Shown here one piece after another: positions 41,752 to 50,409 of a stretch of 64,000 bases of DNA. Source of the DNA: Pyrobaculum arsenaticum DSM 13514 (GTDB taxonomy: Archaea > Thermoproteota > Thermoprotei > Thermoproteales > Thermoproteaceae); assembly GCF_000016385.1 (NCBI RefSeq), contig NC_009376.1, positions 62,001 to 126,000 of the forward strand, written 5' to 3'. Both the position numbers and the translations under genes were made by a program. How positions within the stretch are numbered: position 1 is the first letter of the stretch; each line of letters begins with the position of its first letter. Under the pieces are notes generated by a model. That model was not told the origin of the DNA. It saw only the letters and a program-made list of their open reading frames with translations, and made no database searches.

Positions 41752-42201
41752 ATGCCAACCAAAACAAGAGGAATGACAAGCCTCGAAATCGCGATAATAG
41801 TCGCAATAGTGCTAGTAATCGCAATAGCAGTCGGCTGGTACCTATACACAACCTTCGCAGCAGCTGGACAGCAGACAGGGCTTACAGTGACAAAAGCAAC
41901 AATCTACGTTACCAAAGACGGCAATGTCTATCTAAATGTAACGTTAGTACCACAGGGTGCAGCGCAAGTTGCAATATCATCTATCGAGGTTGCTGGTGTT
42001 TCAATACCATGTACTTCAAGCAACTTAGTCAAAGCGCCGGGTGAATATGTCATTGAGCTGTCGTCTGTATCGGTCAGCGTGGGCCAAGTATTAACAGGAC
42101 GTATTGTGCTAGCCAGCGGTGCAATCAGCCCATTTACTGCCACTGTAGTGGCGGCGGATCATGTTCCATCAACTGAAAATAAGCTCTGTAGTAGCCAATA
42201 A
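41752..42201 (+). CDS. type IV pilin-like precursor
   Basis: 149 aa. Class III signal peptide: basic MPTKTRG, predicted cleavage after Gly7, mature MTSLEIAIIVAIVLVIAIAV with Glu at +5, then a small beta-rich globular domain with one Cys pair (IPCTSS...KLCSSQ). This is the layout of archaeal type IV pilins processed by PibD. The frame opens at 41683, but ATG 41752 fits both cleavage site and promoter. It stands alone, flanked by pseudogenes, and no assembly genes are near. Probably a filament subunit on the cell surface. Confidence 0.85.
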   Translation: MPTKTRGMTSLEIAIIVAIVLVIAIAVGWYLYTTFAAAGQQTGLTVTKATIYVTKDGNVYLNVTLVPQGAAQVAISSIEVAGVSIPCTSSNLVKAPGEYVIELSSVSVSVGQVLTGRIVLASGAISPFTATVVAADHVPSTENKLCSSQ

Positions 42202-42226
42202 AAGATCTCTTTTTTCTTAATTTTAG
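42202..42226 (+). terminator. terminator-like region after pilin
   Basis: The stop is followed by AAAAGATCTCTTTTTTC, a short inverted repeat running into T's, then TTAATTTT. Confidence 0.5.
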
Positions 42227-42307
42227 CTTCAAGATTTTGTCAGTAGCATGCGTTTAACCACTATAAAGTATATATTAACAAAATTTATATAATTTACTTA
42301 ATTTAAA
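42227..42307. other. AT-rich intergenic
   Basis: Contains TATA-like ACTATAAAGTATATATTAAC and AAATTTATATAATTTAC, perhaps the former promoter of the broken glycosyltransferase. Confidence 0.35.
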
Positions 42308-43182
42308 TCAATAATAGCTTTGCTAGTAGTAGTCTTGGTCTTTGCATCTCGCGTCCTCTACGATATTTCACTTTATACTTAATTAAGCTCGTGCCGTAGT
42401 CCCAGGTCACACCTGGAAAGGTGATTTACCTGCTGGCTGGGTGGATGGCGCGTCTCATGGGGAGGAGTTTTTGGCTGATCGCGTTTAGCCTGGCCTCTGA
42501 TATTATCTTTGCCCGCACGGCCCAATTCGCAATGCCCGACGTCTTCGTCGCCTTGTTCTCCACGGCGGGGGTTGTGTCGTATCTTCTGGGGAGGAGGTGG
42601 CTGTCGGGTGTGTTGTGGGGGGCCGCTTTTGCGTCTAAGTTCACGGCATTGTTCCCATTTCTGGGCTTTTTCCTCTACCTGGCCTTGAGGGACAGGAGGT
42701 CTCTAGTGCCAGTAGTGGTGGCCGCCGGCTTGGCGTTCGTCGCGGCGCATGCCGTGGATATTGCCAATGGGCTTTTCCTATTCCATATGCAGTACTACTG
42801 GTGGTTGGTGACTTTTCACAGCAGTAAAAACCCCTTCGGGGGTGGCTCGTGTTGTTTACCGGCGCGCCGTGGTACGTCTACTATACCAAGTTCCTGTACA
42901 ACGGGACGGCTGTGGTGACGGCGGTGGAGGGGCCTGGGGAGTACGACGTGTTGGAGTACGAGGTGTGGATATCGGCGGCTCCCTGGATGGGCCACGTGGC
43001 GTGGAGGGCGTTGCCCGTGGAGATCTTGGCGTCGGCTAAGAGCGGCGGACTCCCCTATTTCTGGCGGGTTTCTCGGCGCGCGGCGGCCGTACATTGCGCT
43101 TCAGCAGGCGTTTGTGGCTATGCTCTACATTGGCCTCCCGCCAATTCTCACGTGGAGGCTCGGCCTGCTCCCCATGGGATAA
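42308..43182 (+). pseudogene. broken membrane glycosyltransferase (PMT/ArnT-like)
   Basis: First an N-terminal helix (IALLVVVLVFASRVLYDISL) then a deletion; from 42421 a frame of several helices (VIYLLAGWMARLMG...SDIIFARTAQFAMPDVFVALF), shift near 42845 to LFTGAPWYVYYTKFLYNGTA... and another near 43075 to RPYIALQQAFVAMLYIGLPP, stop at 43182. The order resembles dolichyl-phosphate-mannose-type GT-C transferases. Missing DxE active-site loop plus two frameshifts mean it is inactive. It may once have glycosylated surface proteins such as the adjacent pilin. Confidence 0.6.
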
Positions 43183-43232
43183 TATGGCGCTAACACCGTA
43201 GTGCATAAATATCCCCGCCTTTAGTGTTGGTA

Positions 43233-45929
43233 ATGAGGCTTTGGGTTATCCTCCTCGTTTCGGCCTTGGCGTTTGCCTACGTATTGCCTACAGAGTCTCT
43301 CGACTCGTTCTACTGGGCGAGGCCTGGCTCCGCGGGTGCGGTGGGGCTGGACGGGCGGGCGATATGGAGCCAGCAAGCTGTGTCCCCCCTTATCGCCACG
43401 GATAGGGCTGGCCGCTGTGTGGCCGTTGCAAACAGGCTGTATGTATACGACGTTTATGCCCAGAGAGAGACTGTTACTCTCTCTTTTCCTGTTAACATTA
43501 GGCTTTCGCCGGAGCTTATAGACGCCATGGCGCAGTACGGCGTTAGGCTTCCGGAGACCGTGACGGTTACTATGAATCTCACGCTTTCCTTACCCCCACT
43601 GGTCTTGGCCTCTGTGTACAAGACTACTATTGTCTCCCTCCACACGCCTTACGGCTACCCGGTTTGGGCGGTGGGCCTTGGCCCCAAGGCCAACGTCACG
43701 GCGGTGGCCACCGACTGCCAGTTCGTGGTCGCCGGGACGGCGGCTGGGGAGCTGTACGTCTTGAGAGACGGGAGGGTTGTCCAACGGCTTAGCTTAGGCA
43801 CATGGGCAATAACTGTGGCTTATATATACGGCGGGGTTGCCTATGTGGGGACGTACGGCGGGGGGATCTACAGCGTCGACGTGGTCTCCGGCAAAGTCGC
43901 GTCGGTTGCCTCTTGTGATGGGCCTGTCTACGGGTTGTACCCAGATGCCGTTGGCAACCCCGTGGCGCTGTGTTTTGTTAAGAGGGAGAGGCCGTACCTC
44001 TATGTACATCCCTACGGGCTGACTATCGCCGACCCCATCTTGGTAACATACGGCTTAGACACGCCGCGGCTAGCTTCGGCGGCTAGCCAGGACGGGAGGT
44101 GGCTGTTCGTAGGTGTTGGCAACGAGCTCGTCGCAATTAGGGATGGCAAGTTGGCGTGGCGCGCCACCCTTCCGGCGAAGGCGAGCGCCGTGGCGGCGTC
44201 TTGGAACGGGTCCGTTGTGGCTGTGGGGACGCAAGCCGGTCATTTCTACCTGTTCAAAGACGGGGTGCCCGTGGTTAGGACAGACCCCATTTCGACGCAA
44301 CTGCTCTTGAGGGCGCTTGCGGGCAACTATACGGGGAACCTCACGGCGCAACAAGTCGCCGCGGCAGTGAAGCCTGTTACCTCAGTTGCAGTGTCTTTTG
44401 ATGGGCAGGTGGTTGCAGTTGAGTACTGGGATGCCGTGTCTGTTCTCCACACAGCTAGGCTCCCGTATGTGGTGGAGGCGCCGGAGGACTGCTTGCCTCT
44501 CGAGACGGCTGTCTACGCGCCGGGTAGTGATATAGGCTATATCTACCCGTTGAAGAGGAGCGGGGTTTTGTACGTGCCCTACGGAGAAGTGGTGGTTCTC
44601 CCGCTGTACCGCTACATGGGCGACGTTAGGTGTAAGCCTGAGCGGAACTTCACCCTGACTATTTTCGGAGACGTGGCGGAGCCACTGGTGTTTAGGTACG
44701 TGAAGCAGTACAGGGTGTACAAGCAGCCGGCTGATCTTGTGAAGGGCCCGGACTGGGCCTCGGGGCCGGCTACCTTCACCGCAGATCTGTCCCCACGCTT
44801 GCAGGTCCAAATAGCTGTCGAGTCGGCGCCAGCTCCCGCCGACGTGTTAGCTAGGCTGAGGAACACGGCCGCCGGCCTAGTCAGGGCCGTGTTTGACACT
44901 TGGGAGGTCGACGGAAGGCCTACAGGCGCCGGCTTCCCCTATGTGGCTGTGGACGTGCAGAAGCCGGTCGTGGTGAAGGCGGTGTACCGGGTGGAGGCGC
45001 CGGCCGTGGTGTCTGAGGGCGACTATGGGATAAACCTGGTGGACGCGGTGGTGTACGACGCCTTTGGCAACATAGTAGACGTCGGCCGGTCGCCTAAGTT
45101 CAGCGCCTACCCGGTAAACGTGGTGGCGCGGTATAAGCCGTCGTATTTAATGTCCACAAGCGCGTGGGCTACGGTAAACGGCACTAGCAAGACCTACGCC
45201 GAGTATATGACCAAGGCGGTGTTTAGGGCGGAGCCTGTTGTGGATTTGCGCAACGGCACGCGGTATGTGTTCGTAAAGTGGGCTGAGATCGAGGACACAA
45301 ACACAGTGTTGGTGGAGACCGTGACGGGGCCGCTCAGGAGGACTCCCGTGTACGTTAGGCAGCACAGAGTTGTAGTTGCGCCGCCCGCCCAAGTCGAGGG
45401 CAACATCACGTGGGTCGACGCCGGGAAAACGATTAGGATCACCATCCCCTCTGTGATAAGCGAGCAGGCCGGGGTGAGGGTCGCCTTCAAGAACTGGGTC
45501 ATAAACGGCGTTCCCAACGCCACGGCGAGGTCTACTACGCTCACAATAAGGGTGGATAGGCCTCTGAACATCACCTACCAGACGAAGAAGCAGTACCAAG
45601 TCTCGCTGACGACGCGGTACGGCTCCGCGCCGCCGACCATGTGGGTAGATGAGGGGAACGCACTGGGAGTTGTGCCAACCCCCGCCGATGTTTGGTCGCC
45701 TCCACCGCTCCGCTTCGTTTTTGCGGGGTGGAGGGACGTGGCAACGGGCGTGGTTTACAACTACCCTCAGATGCCCTACGTCTACGGCCCTGCCACCTAT
45801 GAAGCTGTGTGGTCGCTGGACCCGTTGCCCCTAGTAGCGATAGGCGGGGCCGCTGGCGTTGCTGTCTTCTTGGTGTGGTTCCTCAGGAGGAGGAGGCTGA
45901 GGATGATGATGGCTGAGATTGCCGAGTAG
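43233..45929 (+). CDS. secreted membrane-anchored beta-propeller protein
   Basis: About 898 aa. Sec-type signal peptide RLWVILLVSALAFAYVLP; residues ~20-410 have repeated strands like a WD40/PQQ propeller (VAGTAAGELYVLRDGRVV; VGTYGGGIYSVD; VAVGTQAGHFYLFKDG); then beta-sandwich repeats with YRVEAPAVVSEGDYG, KWAEIEDTNT and NWVINGVPNAT; a C-terminal helix LPLVAIGGAAGVAVFLVWFL and basic tail anchor it. ATG 43233 lies 25 nt after CATAAATATC; an ACACC also precedes this box. Extracellular sensing or binding is possible. Overlaps the convergent HisC gene by 47 nt. Confidence 0.8.
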   Translation: MRLWVILLVSALAFAYVLPTESLDSFYWARPGSAGAVGLDGRAIWSQQAVSPLIATDRAGRCVAVANRLYVYDVYAQRETVTLSFPVNIRLSPELIDAMAQYGVRLPETVTVTMNLTLSLPPLVLASVYKTTIVSLHTPYGYPVWAVGLGPKANVTAVATDCQFVVAGTAAGELYVLRDGRVVQRLSLGTWAITVAYIYGGVAYVGTYGGGIYSVDVVSGKVASVASCDGPVYGLYPDAVGNPVALCFVKRERPYLYVHPYGLTIADPILVTYGLDTPRLASAASQDGRWLFVGVGNELVAIRDGKLAWRATLPAKASAVAASWNGSVVAVGTQAGHFYLFKDGVPVVRTDPISTQLLLRALAGNYTGNLTAQQVAAAVKPVTSVAVSFDGQVVAVEYWDAVSVLHTARLPYVVEAPEDCLPLETAVYAPGSDIGYIYPLKRSGVLYVPYGEVVVLPLYRYMGDVRCKPERNFTLTIFGDVAEPLVFRYVKQYRVYKQPADLVKGPDWASGPATFTADLSPRLQVQIAVESAPAPADVLARLRNTAAGLVRAVFDTWEVDGRPTGAGFPYVAVDVQKPVVVKAVYRVEAPAVVSEGDYGINLVDAVVYDAFGNIVDVGRSPKFSAYPVNVVARYKPSYLMSTSAWATVNGTSKTYAEYMTKAVFRAEPVVDLRNGTRYVFVKWAEIEDTNTVLVETVTGPLRRTPVYVRQHRVVVAPPAQVEGNITWVDAGKTIRITIPSVISEQAGVRVAFKNWVINGVPNATARSTTLTIRVDRPLNITYQTKKQYQVSLTTRYGSAPPTMWVDEGNALGVVPTPADVWSPPPLRFVFAGWRDVATGVVYNYPQMPYVYGPATYEAVWSLDPLPLVAIGGAAGVAVFLVWFLRRRRLRMMMAEIAE

Positions 45930-46899
45930 CAAACGCCGTTTTTATCGTCCTCACGAGCTGGGCATTTATCTCTCTTGTCCCCACTGTAATTCTGGCGTAG
46001 CCAGGTCCAAGCCTTTGCTCCTCGTCTCTGACCCACACGCCGTATTTTCTCAGCGTTTGGGCGAAGCCCGGCGGGCCCCGGACTAGTACGAAGTTTGCGT
46101 GGGTAGGCCAGACCCTCACTCCTAGTTTTGGCAACTCCTCTGCCAAGTACCGGGCGCCTTCCCTTATCTGCCTTACCACCTCCTCGACGTAGTCCCTCTT
46201 GTAAAGCGCCGCCCTAGCCGCGGCGAGGGAGGGGAGGGAAACCCTGAACCTCACTGTGTTGTAGTGGATCCTCCACCCCCGCCCGGCTATTACTGGCGTT
46301 ACCCTGAAGCCGGCCAGGAGGAAGGCCTTCGACAGAGTCCTCACAACGGCGAGGTTGGGCCACGCCTCCACAAGTGCGGCGGCGGTGACGCCGGAGAACT
46401 CGAAGTACGCCTCGTCCACCACCGTTGGCTTTCCGATGGCGAGGACCTCCTCTACCTCGCTTGGCTTTACCAACAACTGGCCGGTGGGGTTGTTGGGGTT
46501 GTCTATATAGACGGCGTCTGCCTTCTTGGCGGCGTTTAGAAACTCGGCGAGGTCTAGGCGGAAGTCCTCGCCCCTCAGCGGCGTCTTGATCAGCGCGGCG
46601 CCGTGGAACTGGGCCTGGTCCTCGAAGAGGAAGTACGTGGGGCTTGGCGCGGCCACCGTCTTTGCGCTTCTCAGAAGCGGCTCGAAAAAGTCGTCGGCGC
46701 CGGGGAAGAGCCACACCCGTTGGGGATCTACGCCGGCGTATTCGGCGTAGAGTTGCCTAACCTCGTCGTAGAGGGCGGCGGGCTGGTACCAGTTGGCCGC
46801 GGCCAAGGCCTGAGCCGCCGCCTCCACAACGTGGCTGGGAGGGGGAATAGGCACCTCGTTTTGATCCAGCTTCAGGACACCGGCTGGAGGAGGGAGCAT
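45883..46899 (-). CDS. hisC: histidinol-phosphate aminotransferase-like protein
   Basis: 338 aa, fold-type I PLP enzyme. LDQNEVPIPPP start, PSPTYFLF, DNPNNPTGQ, VVDEAYFEF, and RTLSKAFLLAGFRV with the PLP-binding Lys at residue 191 are the HisC pattern. The expected role is transamination in histidine synthesis, though close paralogues act on aromatic amino acids and no other his genes are near. A Ser-rich C-terminal tail is unusual. It is downstream of a small coiled-coil gene by 20 nt. Confidence 0.85.
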   Translation of the reverse strand: MLPPPAGVLKLDQNEVPIPPPSHVVEAAAQALAAANWYQPAALYDEVRQLYAEYAGVDPQRVWLFPGADDFFEPLLRSAKTVAAPSPTYFLFEDQAQFHGAALIKTPLRGEDFRLDLAEFLNAAKKADAVYIDNPNNPTGQLLVKPSEVEEVLAIGKPTVVDEAYFEFSGVTAAALVEAWPNLAVVRTLSKAFLLAGFRVTPVIAGRGWRIHYNTVRFRVSLPSLAAARAALYKRDYVEEVVRQIREGARYLAEELPKLGVRVWPTHANFVLVRGPPGFAQTLRKYGVWVRDEEQRLGPGYARITVGTREINAQLVRTIKTAFATRQSQPSSSSASSS

Positions 46900-46919
46900 G
46901 AATCCAGGTTTTCTAGATA

Positions 46920-47255
46920 TTACCTCTGCGTCGCCACTAGCTGGCGTATCTCCAGCAGTAGCTGATAAACCGCGTCTATCCTCTTATTTGTCTCGTCGAT
47001 TTTCTGGAGAAGCATCTTAGTAGTCTCGTCGATCCTTCGGTTCGTCTCGTCTATCCTCTTGTTGTTGTCGTCAATTCTCTTCTCTAGCCTGGCCACCTCG
47101 GCCCGCACCCCCCTCAGCTCTTCTACAATCGTGCCGAGGTAGAGGAGGAAGATATCCTCGGTGGACAACTTCTTCCCCTCCTTGATCTTCCCGTAGATGT
47201 GCTCCGCCGCAGTTTTCAACGCGTCGTAGGCAATAGAGGAGATCTCGCCTCCCAC
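46920..47255 (-). CDS. coiled-coil protein with IDETN heptads
   Basis: 111 aa. After a helical N-terminus (ISSIAYDALKTAAEHIYGKI) come repeats KRIDDNNKRIDETNRRIDET and KIDETNKRIDAVYQLLLEIR, a regular heptad coiled coil likely to form a trimer or tetramer. The open frame extends to 47495 inside Elp3, but GTG 47255 lies about 23 nt after a CCTTAAATAC-type box on the minus strand. Related short repeat proteins are common in Thermoproteales; function unknown. Confidence 0.65.
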   Translation of the reverse strand: MGGEISSIAYDALKTAAEHIYGKIKEGKKLSTEDIFLLYLGTIVEELRGVRAEVARLEKRIDDNNKRIDETNRRIDETTKMLLQKIDETNKRIDAVYQLLLEIRQLVATQR

Positions 47256-47275
47256 ACAGCTACATGATCGCCTCC

Positions 47276-48796
47276 TTAAATACTTTCGCTTGCGGCGAGG
47301 TAGTCGTCTGCGTAGCCGAGCAGCGCGCCTATGGGCTTGCACATGTAGGGGCCGCATCTGCTGTAGCCCAGCTTGCGGTAGTACTCCCTCGCCCCGACCC
47401 CGGAGATAACCGCGATTTTCAACACGCCGTACTCCCTGGCGATCTCCTCGGCGCGGGTCATCAAGCCTCTGCCGAGGCCTGTGTGTTGCCACCAAATGCC
47501 CTGCTCCCCCACGGGTACGGCGGGGCCGTAGACGTGGAGCTCCCTCACAAGCGCCGCCTTGCGTAGCTCAGGCCTATGCGGCTTGCCGGGGATCCTCAGC
47601 CGCAGAATTGCGTATAGGGTGTCGTCTGGGCCGACGGCTTCTAGAAATATCTCCACGCCCCCTGAGGCCTCGTACTCCGTCTTCTTAACCTCGATGGGGC
47701 CCGGCTGGATCGGCACGTTGTTTGCCAGCTTTATGCCCACCTCTCTGCACCTAATCTCCAGGCACTTTAGGCCCAGCCTCTCCATGTGCCTCAGCACCAT
47801 CTGCCGCATGTTGCCCCACCTGGGGCCGTCCACGACGTGGTGGAGGGGGATGTCCCTGCCAAGCCTCATCACCCTGGCCCAGCGGGGGACTGACGCGTAT
47901 ATCTTCGCCAACAGCTCCAGCCAAGTCTCCTCGTCGTAGCTCCTATAAGCACCGCGGCGCCACTCATCGTAGAGCTCAGTCCCCGGCACCACGTAGGTGG
48001 GGTATATCTTGACGCAGTCCGGCACGAAGCGGGGGTCTGAAAACACCTCCTTCACCATCTCCAAGTCGCGGTCTGGGTCGCTCCCCGGGAGCCCAGGCAT
48101 GAGGTGGTAGCACACCTTATACGCCGAGTCTTTCAGAAGCGCGGTGGCTCTGGCCACTTCGGCCACGCCGTGGCCCCTCTTAACCCTCTGCAAAACGTCG
48201 TCGTATATGGACTGAACGCCGAGCTCCATCCTGGTGACGCCGAGCCTAAGGAGGAAGTCCGCCTCGGCCCCGTCCACGTAGTCCGGCCTGGTCTCCACGG
48301 CGAGAGCCACCAGCCGGAGGGACGCTGTCTCGTTCCTCAGCTGTTCGGCCTCAAGATCGGGGGCAGGGTCGGCGGCTGGGGCCCAGTGGGGGTAGTCGTT
48401 AAGCGCCTTGTACACGTTGGCGACGAACCACTCCCGGTAGCTCCGCGGCAACGCGCTGAAGGTGCCGCCCATCACAACAGCCTCTATCTTAGAGGGCGTG
48501 TGGCCGTTTTCGAGATACACCTTTACCCGGCCCGCCGTCTGTAAGTACGGATCGTACCTATTCCTTTTGGCGCGGAGCACCACGGGGCTGTCCGGCATGT
48601 AGGACTTGGGGGCGTCGGCCGAGGTCGGGCAGAAGGCGCACCGGCCGGGGCAGGGTAAGGGCTGTGTCATGAGGGCAACGACGTGGACTCCGCTCGCCAT
48701 TCTGACAAAGCGGAGGGGCCTCTCCATCATACTCCGGCCTGCATCCACGCGGTATGCTCTTTGCGCGCGAATAGCGTGGCCACGGACTGTCTCCAT
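47276..48796 (-). CDS. elp3: Elp3-type tRNA U34 carboxymethyltransferase
   Basis: 506 aa. Radical-SAM motif CPGRCAFC (C49, C53, C56), then VMGGTFSALP, ETRPDYV and LGVQSIYDDVL; the C-terminal ~100 residues are a GNAT acetyltransferase domain (QHTGLGRGLMTRAEEIAREYG; REYYRKLGY). It builds cm5U-type side chains at tRNA wobble uridine from acetyl-CoA. Archaea usually encode only this Elongator subunit. Start not certain: the TTATAAATTTA box lies only ~11 nt upstream of ATG 48796. Confidence 0.93.
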   Translation of the reverse strand: METVRGHAIRAQRAYRVDAGRSMMERPLRFVRMASGVHVVALMTQPLPCPGRCAFCPTSADAPKSYMPDSPVVLRAKRNRYDPYLQTAGRVKVYLENGHTPSKIEAVVMGGTFSALPRSYREWFVANVYKALNDYPHWAPAADPAPDLEAEQLRNETASLRLVALAVETRPDYVDGAEADFLLRLGVTRMELGVQSIYDDVLQRVKRGHGVAEVARATALLKDSAYKVCYHLMPGLPGSDPDRDLEMVKEVFSDPRFVPDCVKIYPTYVVPGTELYDEWRRGAYRSYDEETWLELLAKIYASVPRWARVMRLGRDIPLHHVVDGPRWGNMRQMVLRHMERLGLKCLEIRCREVGIKLANNVPIQPGPIEVKKTEYEASGGVEIFLEAVGPDDTLYAILRLRIPGKPHRPELRKAALVRELHVYGPAVPVGEQGIWWQHTGLGRGLMTRAEEIAREYGVLKIAVISGVGAREYYRKLGYSRCGPYMCKPIGALLGYADDYLAASESI

Positions 48797-48831
48797 CGCC
48801 TAAATTTATAAATCTGCCATGCCTAATCAGC

Positions 48832-49026
48832 GTGGGGATGGTCAGGCGCTTTCCGCAAGAGGTGGCTAAGGAGAGGCTGGAGAAGATAATCGTAATGGCG
48901 GCGGAGATGGGGAGAAATGTCGTGTGGCTTTCAAATGACGTCTTTACGCTGAGGAGCCTTGAGCCGCACAAGAGGTATAGGGCAAGGCTAGTGGGCGACG
49001 CCTACGTAGTGGATGAGCTCTTGTAG
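48832..49026 (+). CDS. small hypothetical protein
   Basis: 64 aa. An amphipathic helix (VAKERLEKIIVMAAEMGRNV) is followed by short strands (VVWLSNDVFTL; YRARLVGDAYVVDELL). GTG 48832 lies 25 nt after TAAATTTATAAAT; ATG 48838 is also possible. It overlaps the nucleotidyltransferase-like gene by 14 nt. The arrangement, small protein then nucleotidyltransferase, is reminiscent of toxin-antitoxin pairs, but nothing else supports this. Confidence 0.6.
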   Translation: MGMVRRFPQEVAKERLEKIIVMAAEMGRNVVWLSNDVFTLRSLEPHKRYRARLVGDAYVVDELL

Positions 49027-49552
49027 CCCAGCCCCCTCTCTGCTGGTTGAGCTGAACAGAGAGATGGAGGGCCGCCGGCTTGGGAGAGTAGTCATCGTGG
49101 GCGGCTTCGCGGTTGAGCTCTACAGCGGAGGCGCCTACAGGTCTGGGGACATAGACTTCGTGTTAGATACGTATAAGCCGGAGGAGGCCCGGAGGGTTTT
49201 TGATGAGCTGGCCGAAAAGAGGGGGTGGAGGAGGGTTTCGAGGACATATGAGGGCCCCGGCGCGCTTTTCCTCGACCTCGTGGGCCACGAGTACGTGGGC
49301 CGCGTCAAGGTGCTGGAGATATGTGGCGGAGAGGTATACGTCCAATCCCCAGAGGACGCCATAGTCTCAAGCCTAAACGCCTGTGTGTACGGGGACTCTC
49401 CGGGGGACTGCGAAAGAGCAGCCGCCGTGTTGTCCGCACAATGGGGGCATATAGACTGGGGCTACTTAGCCGCGCTGGCGGAGAAGAACGGCGTATTGGC
49501 TAAGCTCGAGGAGCTCAGGCATGTGGTGAAGGTGACGTTATGTGGGCAGTGA
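49013..49552 (+). CDS. nucleotidyltransferase-fold protein
   Basis: 179 aa. VVIVGGFAVELYSGGAYRSG followed by DIDFVL is the N-terminal signature of the MNT/DUF6036-like polymerase-beta superfamily (GG-A----G--R-T-DID). A third acidic residue probably lies in VKVLEI. Members include tRNA-modifying toxins and uncharacterised proteins. It overlaps small genes on both sides (14 and 13 nt), so all are translated from one message. Confidence 0.7.
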   Translation: MSSCSPAPSLLVELNREMEGRRLGRVVIVGGFAVELYSGGAYRSGDIDFVLDTYKPEEARRVFDELAEKRGWRRVSRTYEGPGALFLDLVGHEYVGRVKVLEICGGEVYVQSPEDAIVSSLNACVYGDSPGDCERAAAVLSAQWGHIDWGYLAALAEKNGVLAKLEELRHVVKVTLCGQ

Positions 49553-49845
49553 TAGCGCTGATTGCGGCCACCGCGGCCGTCCTCTACTTCGCGTTAAGGG
49601 CTTTTAGGCCGTATAGGAGGTCTGTGAGGGAGGATGCGGCGCTTGAAGCCGCGGTCTTGGCGGAGCTGGCTAAGGGGCCGGCGGATTTGACAGCCCTGGC
49701 GTCTAGAATAGGGGCTGAGGAATCCCTAGTGGCGGCGGCCTTGGCAAAGCTGATGAGGGAGGGCTTGGTGGAGCCCGTCGAGGAGGATGGGGGCGCCGTG
49801 AGGTACGTATGGAGTGGGCGAAGAGGGCGAGAGACGCCTACTTAG
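49540..49845 (+). CDS. membrane-anchored winged-helix protein
   Basis: 101 aa. One N-terminal helix (VIALIAATAAVLYFALRAF), basic stop-transfer RPYRRS, then a winged-helix domain (EAAVLAELAKGPADLTALASRIGAEESLVAAALAKLMREGLV) facing the cytosol. It might tether DNA to the membrane or sense envelope state. Overlaps neighbours by 13 and 37 nt. Confidence 0.65.
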   Translation: MWAVIALIAATAAVLYFALRAFRPYRRSVREDAALEAAVLAELAKGPADLTALASRIGAEESLVAAALAKLMREGLVEPVEEDGGAVRYVWSGRRGRETPT

Positions 49846-50369
49846 CCATCGGGGAGGAGTACGAGTGGACTAGGAGGAGGCCCCTACCCGTGGCCGACTT
49901 TGCGGACTTCGGCTGGAGGGCTCTCGACGTGGGATCTGGCCGGGGGGCCCAGCCCAAGTACCTAGAGCATGAGCACCGCTTCGTGGTGCACTGCGATTTA
50001 GACCGCAGGCTGACTCCGGGAGGAGACTCGGTGGAGTGCGAGGCCACCATGCTCCCCTTCAGGGACGGCGCCTTCGACGTGGCGTACCTAGTGGCCGTAA
50101 TGCACCACATGCCCAGGGGGGCCGCCGCGACTGCGCTGAGGGAGGCCAAGAGGGTTGCCCGCTACGTGGCGGCCACCGTCTGGGCGCCCCGAAAATGGCG
50201 AGGGAGAGAGGTGGCGCAGGGCGCTTGGGAGGTGCCGTGGGGCGCCAAGGCGGTGAGGACCTACTACCAGTATACTCTCCAGGATTTAGCCGAGCTGGCG
50301 CCGGCGCCGCCTCTGGCGTTGGGGGCTATGCGGAGGGGGCGCCAGCTCAACTATTTCATAGTATTGTAG
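49809..50369 (+). CDS. class I SAM-dependent methyltransferase
   Basis: 186 aa. Motif I ALDVGSGRGAQPKYL, acidic VHCDLD, motif IV FDVAYLVAVMHHMP and REAKRV. The sequence WTRRRPLP near the start and the short length resemble Trm9/ALKBH8-type tRNA wobble-uridine methyltransferases, which would act after Elp3 encoded nearby; this is an inference. It is 37 nt into the preceding gene's 3' end. Confidence 0.75.
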   Translation: MEWAKRARDAYLAIGEEYEWTRRRPLPVADFADFGWRALDVGSGRGAQPKYLEHEHRFVVHCDLDRRLTPGGDSVECEATMLPFRDGAFDVAYLVAVMHHMPRGAAATALREAKRVARYVAATVWAPRKWRGREVAQGAWEVPWGAKAVRTYYQYTLQDLAELAPAPPLALGAMRRGRQLNYFIVL

Positions 50370-50371
50370 GT

Positions 50372-50389
50372 ACACCACAAAATATATAA
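50372..50389 (+). promoter_or_regulatory. shared pilus-type promoter (copy 2)
   Basis: ACACCACAAAATATATAA, identical in all 18 bases to 41714-41731, starting exactly 38 nt before GTG 50410. It also settles the start of the following gene. Confidence 0.75.
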
Positions 50390-50409
50390 TGCAGATGCCG
50401 AATAAGTCT

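Noticed and set aside
45900..45930. GATGATGATGGCTGAGATT resembling C and D boxes
   Set aside because: Lies within the C-terminal coding sequence of the propeller gene, boxes too close together, no promoter.
48832..49026. Similarity of the first helix (VAKERLEKIIVMAA) to RNase P protein Rpp21
   Set aside because: Only one short helix is alike and the diagnostic zinc ribbon is absent.
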